Assembly (NCBI GenBank): GCA_910578475.1
Contig: CAJTRK010000064.1
Span: 1 to 5,463 of the forward strand
Reading direction: 5' to 3'
DNA length: 5,463 bases
From: an uncultured Lachnospiraceae bacterium
GTDB taxonomy: Bacteria > Bacillota > Clostridia > Lachnospirales > Lachnospiraceae
The stretch's first letter is position 1. Each line of letters starts with the position of its first letter. Below the pieces are notes generated by a model, which had not been told where the DNA came from, did not search any database, and was given only the letters and a program-made list of their open reading frames with translations. The position numbers and the translations under genes were made by a program. This document shows, one piece after another, positions 4,994 to 5,463 of the stretch.

Positions 4994-5463
4994 TCAATAG
5001 TTGACGTGCACAGACTGATAGGCTGTGGCTAAATCATAAAAGCCACTGTTTATCAGTCTTTCTTTTGTTAATGCTCTGTTGACCGCTCCCATTCCCGATA
5101 CATACCAGTATTTCCTGCGGCTGTTTGCCGCCTGGTGTGCAAAATATTCGGGTATCCCTAGTTTCATCAGGTTTCTTTTCTTGGTTTTGGGTAACTTCCA
5201 CTGTTTCCATATACACATGCGGATTCTATGGTACAGCCATGAGTTGAGGTCATCTATCTTGTTCTTCATATCTGCTATTCCGTAGTAATTCAGCCATCCA
5301 CGCATGTACCTCTCTATCTTCTTTAATGAAGGACGTATGCTCTGACAAGACCTTCGGGAACTAAGCTCTTTCAGTTTTGACTTCATCTTCTTCCATGACT
5401 TTCCATGAACTCGGACATAAATGCCCTTTCCGTTCTTTCCCAATGTAAAGCCAAGGAACTTAA
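4994..5463 (-). CDS. ltrA: Group II intron reverse transcriptase/maturase, C-terminal part
   Basis: The frame is open to the window edge, reading KFLGFTLGKNGKGIYVRVHG at its visible start; 155 residues are present. The catalytic fingers and palm of the reverse transcriptase are beyond the edge. What is seen is the maturase-specific (X/thumb) region: LKKIERYMRGWLNYYGIADM, then LNSWLYHRIRMCIWKQWK and KTKKRNLMKLGIPEY, which helps the intron RNA fold and splice. It is followed by a short basic DNA-binding-like tail, SRRKYWYVSGMGAVNRALTK. There is no Cys/His HNH endonuclease domain after it, so this belongs to the endonuclease-less intron classes, which usually insert at replication forks. It stops just before domain V, where such ORFs normally end. 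The symbol is used in the generic sense of the family. Confidence 0.93.
   Translation of the reverse strand, partial: KFLGFTLGKNGKGIYVRVHGKSWKKMKSKLKELSSRRSCQSIRPSLKKIERYMRGWLNYYGIADMKNKIDDLNSWLYHRIRMCIWKQWKLPKTKKRNLMKLGIPEYFAHQAANSRRKYWYVSGMGAVNRALTKERLINSGFYDLATAYQSVHVNY

Larger units (their letters stand above)
4923..5463 (-). mobile_element. Group II intron, 3' part (continues past the window)
   Basis: A retroelement made of a ribozyme and its own reverse transcriptase. Visible here are the C-terminal part of the maturase and the 3' ribozyme domains V and VI, ending ...CTCGAT at 4923, six bases after a bulged A that would be the branch point (4929). The terminal AT fits the usual group II 3' end (AY). 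The 5' half of the intron, domains I-IV and the 5' exon are outside the window, so whether it is full length cannot be seen. Confidence 0.88.

Overview
The window looks like a piece of a low-to-medium-GC Firmicutes chromosome, most likely a gut clostridium of the Lachnospiraceae type. That is an inference from the gene families: an EFR1-type ferredoxin-flavodoxin, a NifX-like protein, an XRE regulator with strong AGGAGG ribosome sites, and a group II intron with an endonuclease-less maturase. No rRNA or tRNA confirms it. Every gene I can support lies on the minus strand, so the region is read from high to low coordinates.

Upstream block (5463 to 2619). The right edge is the 3' part of a group II intron: the C-terminal part of its reverse transcriptase/maturase (4994-5463, running off the window), then domains V and VI ending at about 4923. 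The intron interrupts a protein-coding gene, whose last 28 codons (4834-4920) continue directly after the 3' splice site. Nineteen bases later starts a tandem-GNAT acetyltransferase (3858-4814), then a NifX/NifB-like metal-cluster-binding protein (3389-3775) that overlaps an EFR1 ferredoxin-flavodoxin (2619-3392) by TTGA. The overlap implies coupled translation and a joint redox or metal-cluster role.

Scar block (2616 to 1750). Immediately after the EFR1 stop codon lies a fragment of about 23 codons that reads as a serine recombinase catalytic domain. It is followed by an alpha/beta hydrolase gene that has lost its normal start and, apparently in frame, the stretch that should hold the oxyanion-hole loop. 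This looks like debris of a mobile-element insertion or deletion.

Downstream block (1629 to 1). This part is visibly more AT-rich. It holds a GyrI-like small-molecule-binding protein (1000-1629) and an XRE-family repressor (238-738) closed by a clear Rho-independent terminator (190-225). The repressor is preceded by a short, previously unlisted leader ORF (735-815, possibly extended to 905). The leader has a near-perfect Shine-Dalgarno and ends in an ATGA overlap with the repressor start. The control region contains a TATAAT box inside a TTGCCAT/ATGGCAA dyad, a third TGGCAA copy 21 bp away, and a perfect 10-bp hairpin over the leader start codon. This compact regulatory region is the most interesting fine structure in the window. 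I do not see a convincing novel multi-gene defence or biosynthetic system.
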